Source: SVQP01 sp045594705 (GTDB taxonomy: Bacteria > Bacillota > Clostridia > Oscillospirales > CAG-272). Taken from it: DNA of 64,000 bases. The notes beneath the pieces were generated by a model that was given only the letters and a program-made list of their open reading frames with translations, made no database searches and was not told where the DNA came from. Within the stretch, counting starts at the first letter, position 1, and every line of letters begins with the position of its first letter. This document shows, in pieces, positions 50,981 to 59,262 of the stretch. The DNA lies in contig JAZNZB010000020.1 in NCBI GenBank assembly GCA_045594705.1, forward strand, positions 4,455-68,454, written 5' to 3'. Made by a program: the position numbers and the translations under genes.

Positions 50981-51505
50981 TTATTTTTTCTTTACGGGGG
51001 AGATCACAACGCTGAGCAGCTTACCGTTGAGTACGGGCTTCTTGTCTGTCGTACCAAGGTCCGCTACGTCCGCAATAAATCTGTCGATCATGTCCTTACC
51101 CAGCTGCTGGTGGCTCATCTCACGGCCGTGGAACACCAGAACGACCTTGACCTTGTTGCCCTGCTCGAGGAACTTGCGGCCACGCTTCATTTTGGTTTCG
51201 TAGTCGTGGGTGTCAATGCGGCAGGAAAGCTGAATCTCCTTGATCTCAATCACCTGCTGCTTTTTCTTGGCTTCCTTTTCGCGCTTATCCTTTTCAAAGC
51301 GATACTTGCCGTAGTCCATGATCTTGCAAACGGGGGGATTTGCATCGGGAGACATCATCACAAGGTCCAAAGACTTGTCGTAAGCCATCTGAAGTGCCGC
51401 TTCAGAGCTCATGATACCGAGCATTGCGCCGTCAGTGCCGATCACGCGGATCTGCGCACAGTTGATCTCTTCATTAATAAGCGTGTCTTTTTGATTGGTA
51501 GCGAT
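50981..51505 (-). CDS. infC: Translation initiation factor IF-3, probable AUC start
   Basis: A 174-aa IF-3. The recognisable N-terminus TNQKDTLINEEINCAQIRVIGTDG, the linker FEKDKREKEAKKKQQVIEIKEIQ and the C-domain KRGRKFLEQGNKVKVVLVFHGREM are all present. There is no ATG, GTG or TTG early enough: the first (GTG, 51445) falls inside the conserved N-domain. GGAGG at 51515-51519 lies 9 nt before an ATC at 51503-51505, which gives the product M-ATNQKDTLINEEI. IF-3 genes commonly use rare start codons to let IF-3 control its own synthesis, so AUC is proposed here; the ATA two codons upstream is too close to the ribosome site. Confidence 0.9.
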   Translation of the reverse strand: MATNQKDTLINEEINCAQIRVIGTDGAMLGIMSSEAALQMAYDKSLDLVMMSPDANPPVCKIMDYGKYRFEKDKREKEAKKKQQVIEIKEIQLSCRIDTHDYETKMKRGRKFLEQGNKVKVVLVFHGREMSHQQLGKDMIDRFIADVADLGTTDKKPVLNGKLLSVVISPVKKK

Positions 51506-51520
51506 GGGTATGCACCTCCG

Positions 51521-51559
51521 AAAAATAAAAATCGTACAGAAGCATTCTGCCCCCGTACG
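51521..51559 (-). promoter_or_regulatory. Attenuator-like hairpin in the infC leader
   Basis: On the minus strand CAGAA-tgc-TTCTG, extended by CGTA/TACG, is followed by ATTTTTATTTTT and then the ribosome site of infC. This is the terminator half expected of an L20-type leader as known in Bacillus. Further upstream, GGTAAATGAAGTGAAGCCCC and CTCGGTTTCCACC supply alternative pairing. The full fold was not computed. Confidence 0.65.
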
Positions 51560-51663
51560 CCCACTGCACCGACCTTTGCCGACACAAGAAAAGAGAATAT
51601 CAACCCATGCGCGCTCACGGCGGCAGGGTGGAAACCGAGGGGCTTCACTTCATTTACCGTGCT

Positions 51664-51692
51664 ATTTTACCACAAGCAAACAGATTTGTCAA
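51664..51692 (-). promoter_or_regulatory. Strong sigma-A promoter of the infC operon
   Basis: Minus-strand TTGACA (51687-51692) and TAAAAT (51664-51669), 17-bp spacer. The resulting leader is about 150 nt before the proposed IF-3 start. Confidence 0.85.
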
Positions 51693-51964
51693 TAGCTTTT
51701 CGAAAAAATTTTCTTTGTTTTACGTTTGTTTTTCACAGGCATTTTTTTCGGATCATTCGCGCCGTTTTGCCCGGGCAGACATACTCCCCGCAATGCGCAG
51801 GTGCGCTCAATGCGCTTGCTCGGAGCGCCACGCGGAACAAGCGTTCGGTACGACATGCATGTCTATCGGGAAAATAGCCAAAATGCTTTTGAAAAAACAT
51901 AACGATTTTCTCACCCGTAGTGCTTTTCACGAAATATCTCGTCAAAAATCGTCAACTTTGCTAA

Positions 51965-51993
51965 TTTACAAATCGTGCTTGATGCGGTATAAT
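51965..51993 (+). promoter_or_regulatory. Sigma-A promoter of the candidate small RNA
   Basis: TTTACA (51965-51970) and consensus TATAAT (51988-51993), 17-bp spacer. Expected start near 52000, immediately before the first hairpin. The stretch 51693-51964 between the two divergent promoters shows no gene that I can support. Confidence 0.75.
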
Positions 51994-51999
51994 AATCTT

Positions 52000-52175
52000 G
52001 CTCGACGGAAGCGGATGTTCCGTCGCAAAAGTACAGCTCAAGTCGGACTTTGTGGAATATCAATCTCATGGTATCAAGCGTGCAAAGACGCCAAACGTTG
52101 TACCTGCTCCGTTCACACAGGACGTTTTTCGTGGACGGATACGGAAGCGGGATCGGTTTATGCCGATTCCGTTTT
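52000..52175 (+). ncRNA. Candidate structured small RNA upstream of lon
   Basis: A promoter, about 175 nt without a credible ORF, and a terminator. Stems seen: perfect 8-bp CGACGGAA/TTCCGTCG (52003-52025); a long-range stem GTACA/TGTAC (52031-52035 with 52099-52103) that encloses CTTTG/CAAAG (52048-52052 with 52083-52087) and a small hairpin AUAUC/GGUAU (52057-52074); then the terminator. It matches no RNA class I can name: no tmRNA tag, no T-box consensus, no RNase P core, and the ends do not pair as in 6S RNA. It could also be a riboswitch-like leader with premature termination ahead of lon. Confidence 0.5.
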
Positions 52176-52177
52176 TT
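52141..52177 (+). terminator. Terminator of the candidate small RNA
   Basis: ATCGG-tttatg-CCGAT continued by ACGGA/TCCGT across a 6-nt bulge, then a run of seven T. It lies about 165 bp before the lon ATG; a second weak promoter must then serve lon (TATAAT at 52254-52259 has no good -35). Confidence 0.75.
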
Positions 52178-52339
52178 TGCGCATTTTTTTGAAAATATTA
52201 TATTATAATTGTAAATAAACCTTGAAAGGTATGGCATTTTTTACGCTGCTGTGTTATAATGCTAAATTGATATAGTGTTATCCGTTCTTTTGAATTGTAA
52301 ATATATCGCAATCCCCTGTTACGAAAGGAATTTTTATTT

Positions 52340-54793
52340 ATGTCAGGATATATCGAAAAGGCCGAGACGCTGACCATGCCCGTCATTGCCTTACGCGGCA
52401 TTGTCGCCTTTCCCGGCGCAACCTTGAATTTTGACGTAGCCGACGACAGCTTCGGCTCGGCAGAAGCGGCAAGACTTGCCGCACAAGGCTCTCTCCCCGT
52501 GCTTTTGGTCTCTTTGCGCAATCCCGCAGAGCCGGACAGCGGCGAGCCCGAGCTCTCCAAGCTGTATCGCGTGGGCACTGTCGCCAAGATCAGACAAATG
52601 GTCAAATCGGGTGACGGACAGAGCCGCGCCATTGCCGTGGGTATGACCCGCGGTATGCTGACTGCCCTGCACCCCGCCGACGGCGTATCCTACGCTGAGG
52701 TCATGTGCAAATCCTACGCACTGCGTGACAACGGCGGTATCCGTGCCGAGGCATACATGCGTCGCGCTTTGGAATCCATGGAGCGCGTGCTGCACCATCT
52801 TCCCGCATCCGGTCAGGAGCTTTTGCACGCGGCCCGTGCGCAAAAGGATCCCGGTGTGCTGGCCGACATCATCGCATCCAACGTGCTGCTGCGCCCCGAG
52901 GACAAGCAGACCGTGCTGGAATGCTTTGATCCCATGATCCGTATTGAAACCGTGACCATGATGCTGGATCACGAGGCTGAGATCTTAGAATGCGACGCCA
53001 TGATCAACTCCCGCGTGCGCGAGAGGATCGCACGCCATCAAAAGGAATATTACATGCGTGAGCAGATCCGCACCCTGCAGGAGGAGCTTGGCGAGGGTGA
53101 CAACGAGATCTGGGAAAACAAAAGACGCATCGCACAGGCGCATCTGCCCGAGGAGGTAGAGAAAAAGCTGCTCAAGGAAAACGATCGCCTGTCGCGCACT
53201 CCCTTCGGCTCGGCCGAGGCGGGCGTGCTGGAGAACTATCTGGACGTTTGCCTTTCCCTGCCCTGGAATAAGAGCACTAAGGACCGCGTCAACATCGCGG
53301 CAGCCAAGAAGATTTTGGACGCAGATCATGACGGTCTGGACAAGGTCAAGGAGCGTATTTTGGAATTCTTGGCTGTCAAGCAGCTCTCTCCCGATCTGAA
53401 AAATCAGATCATTTGCTTAGTCGGCCCTCCCGGTGTGGGCAAGACCTCGATCGCCGCATCGGTCGCCCGCGCCATGAAGCGCAAGTACGTACGCGTCTCT
53501 TTGGGCGGCGTGCGTGACGAGGCCGACATCCGCGGCCACCGCAAGACCTACATCGGCGCGATGCCCGGCAGAATCATCGACGCGGTCTCCCGCGCGGGTG
53601 TGCGCAATCCGCTCATTCTGCTTGACGAGATCGACAAGCTTTCGATCAGCGCGCACGGAGACCCCTCCTCTGCGCTGCTTGAGGTGCTGGATCCCGAGCA
53701 AAACAAATTCTTCCGCGACCACTTTGTGGAGCTGCCCTTCGATCTTTCGGACTGTCTGTTTATCGCAACGGCCAATACGCTGGAGACGGTACCGCGCCCC
53801 TTGATCGACCGCATGGAGATCATTGAGCTCAAAACCTATACCAAAAGCGAAAAGCGCAGCATTGCAAAGAACCATCTGATCGGCAAGCAGCTTAACCGCC
53901 ACGGACTCTCCAAGCGCACGGTCAAAATCACCGATGCAGCCGTGGACGAGCTGATCGAATACTATACCCGTGAGGCGGGCGTGCGTAATCTGGAGCGCGC
54001 CATTGCAGAGCTTGCTCGCAAGGCAGCCAAGAGAATGATCGAGCAGGAATGCAAAAAAATCGTGATCGACGCTGCCGACATCAAGGACTATCTCGGACCG
54101 CGCAAGCGTCTGCCGGACGCCATAGCCCCCATCGATCAGATCGGCGAGGTCAACGGCCTTGCCTGGACAGAGGTGGGTGGCGATATGCTGCGTGTGGAGG
54201 TCGCCGTGACCGACGGCACGGGAAAGCTCGAGCTGACAGGCTCGCTTGGCGACGTCATGAAGGAAAGTGCCAAGGCCGCACTGACCTGGGTGCGCTCGGT
54301 TGCAGCGGAATACGGGATTCCCACCGATTTCTATACCAAAAAGGATCTTCACATTCACGTACCCGAGGGTGCAGTGCCCAAGGACGGCCCCAGTGCAGGC
54401 GTGACCATGGCAACTGCCATGCTCAGCGCGCTGGCCAATATTCCCGTTAAGAGAACGGTTGCCATGACGGGCGAAATCACGCTGCGCGGCCGCGTGCTGC
54501 CCATTGGCGGGCTTAAAGAAAAATCACTGGCGGCCTATGCCGCAGGTGCGGACACGGTCTGCATTCCCGCGGACAATCTGCGCGATCTTTGGGAGATTGA
54601 TCCCGAGGTCAAGGAGCATGTCAGATTCGTGCCCTGCAGCCGCATTGAGGACGTACTGGCTGTAGCACTGGTGCAGCCCCAAGCAGCAATCACGCTGTCC
54701 GTATCCCCCGAGAAACCCGAAAAGACCGACTATCTTCCCATGACCGAGAGCACGCGCCGCGTGCCCGCTACATCATTCAAAGAGGTTCAATAA
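52340..54793 (+). CDS. lon: ATP-dependent protease Lon
   Basis: An 817-aa LonA. N-terminal substrate-binding domain (LTMPVIALRGIVAFPGATLNFDV), coiled region, AAA+ module with Walker A GPPGVGKTS (near 362), Walker B LILLDEIDKL, and the protease domain with the catalytic pair Ser in KDGPSAGVTMATAML (near 684) and Lys in GGLKEKSLAAYAAG (near 727), the standard 43-residue spacing. It degrades misfolded and regulatory proteins in the cytoplasm. GAAAGGAA precedes the ATG. No CIRCE or CtsR operator is visible. It begins the plus-strand operon; the stop overlaps the engB start by one base. Confidence 0.97.
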   Translation: MSGYIEKAETLTMPVIALRGIVAFPGATLNFDVADDSFGSAEAARLAAQGSLPVLLVSLRNPAEPDSGEPELSKLYRVGTVAKIRQMVKSGDGQSRAIAVGMTRGMLTALHPADGVSYAEVMCKSYALRDNGGIRAEAYMRRALESMERVLHHLPASGQELLHAARAQKDPGVLADIIASNVLLRPEDKQTVLECFDPMIRIETVTMMLDHEAEILECDAMINSRVRERIARHQKEYYMREQIRTLQEELGEGDNEIWENKRRIAQAHLPEEVEKKLLKENDRLSRTPFGSAEAGVLENYLDVCLSLPWNKSTKDRVNIAAAKKILDADHDGLDKVKERILEFLAVKQLSPDLKNQIICLVGPPGVGKTSIAASVARAMKRKYVRVSLGGVRDEADIRGHRKTYIGAMPGRIIDAVSRAGVRNPLILLDEIDKLSISAHGDPSSALLEVLDPEQNKFFRDHFVELPFDLSDCLFIATANTLETVPRPLIDRMEIIELKTYTKSEKRSIAKNHLIGKQLNRHGLSKRTVKITDAAVDELIEYYTREAGVRNLERAIAELARKAAKRMIEQECKKIVIDAADIKDYLGPRKRLPDAIAPIDQIGEVNGLAWTEVGGDMLRVEVAVTDGTGKLELTGSLGDVMKESAKAALTWVRSVAAEYGIPTDFYTKKDLHIHVPEGAVPKDGPSAGVTMATAMLSALANIPVKRTVAMTGEITLRGRVLPIGGLKEKSLAAYAAGADTVCIPADNLRDLWEIDPEVKEHVRFVPCSRIEDVLAVALVQPQAAITLSVSPEKPEKTDYLPMTESTRRVPATSFKEVQ

Positions 54794-55407
54794 TGGCTTT
54801 ACAAACACAGAATTCGCAGCTGCAGATCAGCGCGGGACTTGCCAAGCAATTCCCCACCAATCCCATTCCGCAGGTGGCCTTTTCCGGCCGCTCCAACGTG
54901 GGTAAGAGCTCCTTGCTCAACACGCTGCTGGGCAGAAAATCCTTGGCGCGCGTATCCGGTGCACCCGGCAAGACCATTACTGTCAACTTTTATAACGTAG
55001 ATAAAAAGCTGTTCCTGGTCGACCTGCCCGGCTACGGCTTTGCAGCCCGCAAGCCGGAGGACAAGGCAAAATGGAGCGCGCTGACCGACGGCTATTTCAC
55101 CAACACCCCCAACGTTGACCTGCTCTGCCTTGTGCTGCAGCTGGTGGACAGCCGCGTGGGGCTGACTCGCGACGACGAGATGATGGTGGATTTTCTCAAT
55201 CAGAGCGAAATCCCCTACGCCATCGTGGCCACCAAGGTGGATAAGCTCAACAAAACCGAGCGCGAAAAAAGCTTTGCCGCGCTGGCCTCTCACCCGCTGA
55301 TTGCCGAGGGCACGCCCATCATTCCCTTCTCCGCGCTCAAGGGAGAGGGAAAGAGCGAGGTCTGGAAGGTAATCTGCGCGCACGCGGATCTGCCAAGTCC
55401 CAACTGA
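54793..55407 (+). CDS. engB: Ribosome biogenesis GTP-binding protein EngB (YsxC/YihA)
   Basis: A 204-aa small GTPase needed for 50S assembly. G1 GRSNVGKSS, G2 region GAPGKTITVNFYNV, G3 DLPGYGFA, G4 TKVDKLN, G5 SALKGEG. The lon-engB order is the Bacillus/Clostridium arrangement. Its TGA stop lies in the loop of the first hairpin of the array at 55399-55539. Confidence 0.96.
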   Translation: MALQTQNSQLQISAGLAKQFPTNPIPQVAFSGRSNVGKSSLLNTLLGRKSLARVSGAPGKTITVNFYNVDKKLFLVDLPGYGFAARKPEDKAKWSALTDGYFTNTPNVDLLCLVLQLVDSRVGLTRDDEMMVDFLNQSEIPYAIVATKVDKLNKTEREKSFAALASHPLIAEGTPIIPFSALKGEGKSEVWKVICAHADLPSPN

Positions 55408-55539
55408 CGTTGGGATGATATGTTTCGCCATGGGCGAAACGTGATATTTTGCTGTCGCAAAGTGATATTCGCGCTGCGCGCGAGTGAAATGTTTCGCTGC
55501 GCGAAACGTTGTGGTAGAAATTTGCCGGGAGGCAAATTT
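55399..55539 (+). repeat. Six-hairpin array with GTGATATT/GTGAAAT spacers, copy 1
   Basis: Consecutive perfect hairpins: CCCAAC/GTTGGG around the engB stop; GTTTCGCC/GGCGAAAC (55422-55440); TTTGC/GCAAA (55448-55461); TCGCGC/GCGCGA (55469-55483); GTTTCGC/GCGAAAC (55491-55507); AAATTTGCC/GGCAAATTT (55518-55539). Spacers are ATGATAT, GTGATAT, GTGATAT, GTGAAAT and GTTGTGGTAGA. There are no stop-to-start surprises: lysA begins 30 bp later. Confidence 0.85.
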
Positions 55540-55569
55540 CAATTTAAATCGTATTTTTGAGGTATTAGT

Positions 55570-56889
55570 ATGCTTCTTTATCCCCATTTTGATATCAACG
55601 AGCAAGGGCATCTGACCGTAGGCGGGCTTGACACCGTACAGCTTGCCGAAGAATTCGGCACACCGGTCAATCTCCTGGACGAGAATTATATCCGCTCGCA
55701 GATGCGCCTTTACAAGGCCTGTGCCGCGCAATATTTCGGCGCAGATGCGCTTCCTCTCTTTGCCTCCAAGGCACTTTGCTGCGCCGAGATCTACCGCATC
55801 GCGGCAGACGAAGGCATGGGCATTGACTGCGTCTCGCCCGGTGAGCTTTATATTGCCGACCGCGTGGACTTCCCCGCAGAGCGCATCTATTTCCACGGAA
55901 ACAACAAGACCGATGCAGACCTTGCCATGGCACTTGACATGGGCGTTGGCACGTTTGTGGTGGACAACCACGAAGAGTTGATCGCTCTTGGCGAGCTGGC
56001 AAGCGCACGCGGCATGCGCGCGCGCATCCTGTTGCGCATTACGCCCGGCATTGACCCGCACACACACAAGGCCATCTCCACAGGCGGTATTGACTCCAAA
56101 TTTGGCTCCGCCATCGGAACGGGACAGGCTGAGCAGATCGTCATATCTGCTCTGAACACCCCCGGCATTGATCTGCAGGGTCTGCATTGCCACATCGGCT
56201 CACAGATCTTTGATGCGCAGCCCTTCGTGGACGCTGCCGAGATCATGGTAGCCTTTATGGCTGACATGATCCGCAAGCATAAAGCCCCACTTACCGAGCT
56301 CAATCTGGGCGGCGGTCTTGGCGTAAAATACACCGAGGAGCAGCCCACGCTCGACATTGACGGCACCATGAAAGCCATTGCCGCCAAGGTCAAGGATCTT
56401 TGCCGTACAAACGGGGTGGAGATGCCCCGCATCATCCTGGAGCCCGGTCGCTCACTGGTAGCTGCGGCAGGCGTGACACTGTATAGCGTGGGATCTGTCA
56501 AGGAGATCCCCGGATTTAAGAATTACGTATCGGTAGACGGCGGCATGGCCGACAATCCAAGATATGCGCTCTACCAGTCGCCCTACACCGCGCTGATTGC
56601 AAACAAGGCCGACCGCCCTGCAGATTTCTGCGCCACGGTTGCGGGCAGATGCTGCGAATCGGGCGACCTCTTGGGCGAGGGAATGATGCTGCAGCGTCCC
56701 GAAAGAGGCGATATTCTCGCCATGCTGGTCACGGGTGCATATCAGCACTCCATGGCCTCCAACTATAACAAGCTCCCCCGCCCACCGCTGGTCATGATCA
56801 AGGACGGGCAGGCACGCGTGGTGGTGCGCCGCGAAACCTACGAGGACCTCTTGGCTTATGACGTAACCGATCCAATTTATTCGAGGTAA
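55570..56889 (+). CDS. lysA: Diaminopimelate decarboxylase
   Basis: A 439-aa PLP enzyme of the alanine-racemase fold that converts meso-diaminopimelate to lysine. Motifs: the PLP Lys in LFASKALCCAEIYR (near 66), FHGNNKTDADLAMAL, GLHCHIGSQIFDAQPF, LNLGGGLGVKYTEEQP, LEPGRSLVAAAG, DGGMADNPRYALY, GRCCESGDLLGEG and MASNYNKLPRPP. GAGG precedes the ATG. It is placed in a cell-biology operon rather than with other lys/dap genes. Confidence 0.97.
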   Translation: MLLYPHFDINEQGHLTVGGLDTVQLAEEFGTPVNLLDENYIRSQMRLYKACAAQYFGADALPLFASKALCCAEIYRIAADEGMGIDCVSPGELYIADRVDFPAERIYFHGNNKTDADLAMALDMGVGTFVVDNHEELIALGELASARGMRARILLRITPGIDPHTHKAISTGGIDSKFGSAIGTGQAEQIVISALNTPGIDLQGLHCHIGSQIFDAQPFVDAAEIMVAFMADMIRKHKAPLTELNLGGGLGVKYTEEQPTLDIDGTMKAIAAKVKDLCRTNGVEMPRIILEPGRSLVAAAGVTLYSVGSVKEIPGFKNYVSVDGGMADNPRYALYQSPYTALIANKADRPADFCATVAGRCCESGDLLGEGMMLQRPERGDILAMLVTGAYQHSMASNYNKLPRPPLVMIKDGQARVVVRRETYEDLLAYDVTDPIYSR

Positions 56890-56892
56890 ATT

Positions 56893-57603
56893 ATGTTACT
56901 TTCTTTACTTTCCGAGGGCTTCAGCCGCGATGCGTTGATCTCGGTGCTGCTCTCTCTTCCCGTAATCGTACTCTCTCTGTGCCTGCATGAAACGGCGCAC
57001 GGCTGGGTGGCTTATAAGCTGGGTGACCCGACTGCCCGCAACCTGGGCAGACTGACGCTCAACCCGCTCAAGCATCTGGATCCTATTGGATTTATCTTCA
57101 TGCTGCTGTTTGGGATCGGCTGGGCAAAGCCCGTACCCATCAATACGCGTCACTTCAAAAATCCGCGTGTAGGCATGGCACTTTCCGGCATTGCAGGCCC
57201 TGTGTCCAATCTGCTGCTCGGCTTTCTGGGCATGGTACTGTACGTGCTGACCGTCGTGATCTGCATCGTTGCAGGCGTTGACCCCTGGGCAATCGTGTGG
57301 ATCAAGGTACTGCTTCTGTTCTTAGATGCGCTTGCTTTTCTCAATATCGCCCTTGCCGTATTCAATCTCATTCCCGTACCTCCGTTTGACGGATCGCGCT
57401 TTGCATACGTATTCCTGCCGACAAAGTGGTACTTCAAGGTCATGCAGTATGAGCGCTACACGGGTATTGTGATCATGGCGATCATTTTTATCCTTTCCCG
57501 CATTGGATACAATCCTATCGGCATCGTGGTAGGCTTCATCATGGACAACACCATGAATCTTCTGACATTTTTGGCAACTCTCCTGCTCAACCTGATTCTT
57601 TGA
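56893..57603 (+). CDS. Site-2 protease family membrane protein (peptidase M50)
   Basis: A 236-aa polytopic zinc protease-like protein. HETAHGW (HExxH, near residue 36) lies in the first helix and NLIPVPPFDGSR carries the third ligand. IGWAKPVPINTRHFKNPRVGMALSGIAGPVSNLLLGF is typical of the short M50 proteins found beside scpA in Firmicutes. No PDZ domain. The substrate is unknown. It starts 3 bp after lysA. Confidence 0.94.
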   Translation: MLLSLLSEGFSRDALISVLLSLPVIVLSLCLHETAHGWVAYKLGDPTARNLGRLTLNPLKHLDPIGFIFMLLFGIGWAKPVPINTRHFKNPRVGMALSGIAGPVSNLLLGFLGMVLYVLTVVICIVAGVDPWAIVWIKVLLLFLDALAFLNIALAVFNLIPVPPFDGSRFAYVFLPTKWYFKVMQYERYTGIVIMAIIFILSRIGYNPIGIVVGFIMDNTMNLLTFLATLLLNLIL

Positions 57604-57619
57604 CAGTGGACGGTACAGT

Positions 57620-58414
57620 ATGGCTGAATTAAAGTATAAAATTGAATCCTTTGACTTTGACGGTCCCTTGGATCTGCTTTTGACGCTGATCCAAAAAAAC
57701 AAGGTCAGCATCGAGGATATTCCGATCGCGCTGATCTGCGACCAATATATCGCTTACATCGCGCAGGCGCAGAAGCTTGACTTAGAGGTTGCCTCCGAAT
57801 TCCTGGTCATGGCCAGTGAGCTGATCCTGATCAAGACCAAAATGCTGCTCCCGCGTGACGAAAAGGCCGACGAAAAGGACCCCCGCGCAGAGCTGGCCGA
57901 TGCGTTGCTGAAATACCAGCAGGCCAAGGAGGGGGCTGCCAAGCTCAAGCTCAGATACGAGCGATACAGCGGCAGAATGGTCAAGGATACCGACGAAATT
58001 TCGATCGACAAGACCTTTGTGGACGACCAACAGGTCACCTCTCTTTGCGCAGCAGTGCGTCGCATCATTGCCTACAACGAGGCAAACCAAGGCAACGAGA
58101 AGGTAGTCTTCTCCCCTATGATCTCCAAGCCGATCGTACCGGTTGAGGCTAAGATCGTGGGTATTTTGCACCGCATGCAGAAAAAGGAATGGACCCCCAT
58201 GGAGGAGCTGCTCTCGGACTCGGTGTCTCATGCCGACATGATCGCCATATTTTTAGGCGTTCTGGAGCTGCTTAAGGTGCGAGACATTCTGCTTGACGAC
58301 GAGGATGCCGACGAGCACTCGCTCTATCGCTCCAACGCAAGACTTCGTATCAATCCCATTCCCGCCGACCAACGCCAACCCCAAAGCCAAGACAGTGAGG
58401 TAACTACAGCATGA
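57620..58414 (+). CDS. scpA: Segregation and condensation protein A
   Basis: A 264-aa kleisin of the SMC complex. N-terminal FDGPLDLLLTLIQKNKVSIEDIPIALICDQYIAYI contacts the SMC neck; a helical ASEFLVMASELILIKTKMLLPRDE follows, and a C-terminal winged helix with SHADMIAIFLGVLELLKVRDILL. Overlaps scpB by 4 bp. Its SMC partner is encoded at 38906-42559 in the opposite transcript. Confidence 0.96.
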   Translation: MAELKYKIESFDFDGPLDLLLTLIQKNKVSIEDIPIALICDQYIAYIAQAQKLDLEVASEFLVMASELILIKTKMLLPRDEKADEKDPRAELADALLKYQQAKEGAAKLKLRYERYSGRMVKDTDEISIDKTFVDDQQVTSLCAAVRRIIAYNEANQGNEKVVFSPMISKPIVPVEAKIVGILHRMQKKEWTPMEELLSDSVSHADMIAIFLGVLELLKVRDILLDDEDADEHSLYRSNARLRINPIPADQRQPQSQDSEVTTA

Positions 58415-59073
58415 ATGAACAACAAATGCCTACCATAACCGATATCGGCGAAGCCATTGAGGCCATTCTGTTTGCCGCAGGCTATCCCGTCAAATACGAT
58501 AAGCTCGCAGAGGTGCTGGGCTTAACCCCGGATGACGTCAGACTGTTTTGCGAGCACATGGCAACCGAATATGAAAAGTCCGGCCGCGGCATTCTGATGC
58601 TGTGCCTGCCCGAGACCTGCCAGCTGACCACCAAGGAGCAATACATGCCCTACATCCGCGAGGCCCTTGGCATCAAGAGAGGCGGCAACCTTTCCGCATC
58701 CTCTCTGGAGGTGCTTGCCATCGTGGCATACAACCAACCCGTGACCCGCGCCTACGTGGACGCAGTGCGCGGTGTGGACTCCTCTTATGCCGTCGGCTCT
58801 CTTCTCGACAAAAACCTGATCGAGGCTTGCGGCAGACTGGACGCTCCCGGCCGTCCCATGCTTTACGTCACCACAGATAAATTCTTGCGTGTGTTTGGCT
58901 TGAATTCGCTTTCCGAGCTGCCCGAGACCGAGGCACTGAGCATTGCAGCCGCACAGGCAGACGCAAATGCCGAGGCTTCCGAGGCCGAAGAAGAGACAGC
59001 AGATGCCGAAGAGGCTCTGCCCGAGGGGGAATATACCGAGGTCAGCGAGGACGACGCTCGCGCAGAGGTCTGA
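58411..59073 (+). CDS. scpB: Segregation and condensation protein B
   Basis: A 220-aa ScpB with two winged-helix domains (IGEAIEAILFAAGYPVKYDKLAEVLGL...LSASSLEVLAIVAYNQPVTRAYVDAVRGVDSSYAVGSLLDKNLIEACGRLDAPGRPMLYVTTDKFLRVFGL). The C-terminal tail of about 45 residues is Ala/Glu-rich and acidic, likely disordered, somewhat longer than in Bacillus. It dimerises and binds ScpA. Confidence 0.96.
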   Translation: MNEQQMPTITDIGEAIEAILFAAGYPVKYDKLAEVLGLTPDDVRLFCEHMATEYEKSGRGILMLCLPETCQLTTKEQYMPYIREALGIKRGGNLSASSLEVLAIVAYNQPVTRAYVDAVRGVDSSYAVGSLLDKNLIEACGRLDAPGRPMLYVTTDKFLRVFGLNSLSELPETEALSIAAAQADANAEASEAEEETADAEEALPEGEYTEVSEDDARAEV

Positions 59074-59083
59074 GCAATGCGCC

Positions 59084-59235
59084 CAACGCAAGCGTTGAAT
59101 GCATCTCAATGAAATATTTTGCCATGGGCAAAATGAGAAATTTTTGCTTCGCAAAAGTGAAATTCGCGCACCGCGCGAGTGAAATGTCCCGCTGAACGCG
59201 GAACGTTATGGTAGAAATTTGCCGATGGCAAATTT
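59084..59235 (+). repeat. Six-hairpin array with GTGAAAT-type spacers, copy 2
   Basis: Same order of modules as at 55399-55539: CAACGC/GCGTTG (59084-59097); ATTTTGCC/GGCAAAAT (59116-59134); TTTTGC/GCAAAA (59142-59156); TCGCGC/GCGCGA (59164-59178); GTCCCGC/GCGGAAC with one mismatch (59186-59204); AAATTTGCC/GGCAAATTT (59215-59235). Both copies end with TATGGTAGA or TGTGGTAGA before the last hairpin. It lies between scpB and the DUF2953 gene. Confidence 0.85.
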
Positions 59236-59262
59236 CCGATTTTTCACGGAAAGGAGGTCGCC

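Noticed and set aside
52176..52339. A CIRCE or CtsR heat-shock operator in front of lon
   Set aside because: I looked for the TTAGCACTC-type inverted repeat and for GGTCAAA direct repeats and saw neither.
55399..55539. Hairpin array considered as a CRISPR or as a single terminator
   Set aside because: The constant parts are only 7-8 bp and the hairpins differ from each other; there is no U-run and it lies inside an operon whose downstream genes need the transcript.
54799..56193. A 464-codon minus-strand frame opposite engB and lysA
   Set aside because: It crosses two certain genes and the hairpin array, with no ribosome site; an antisense shadow.
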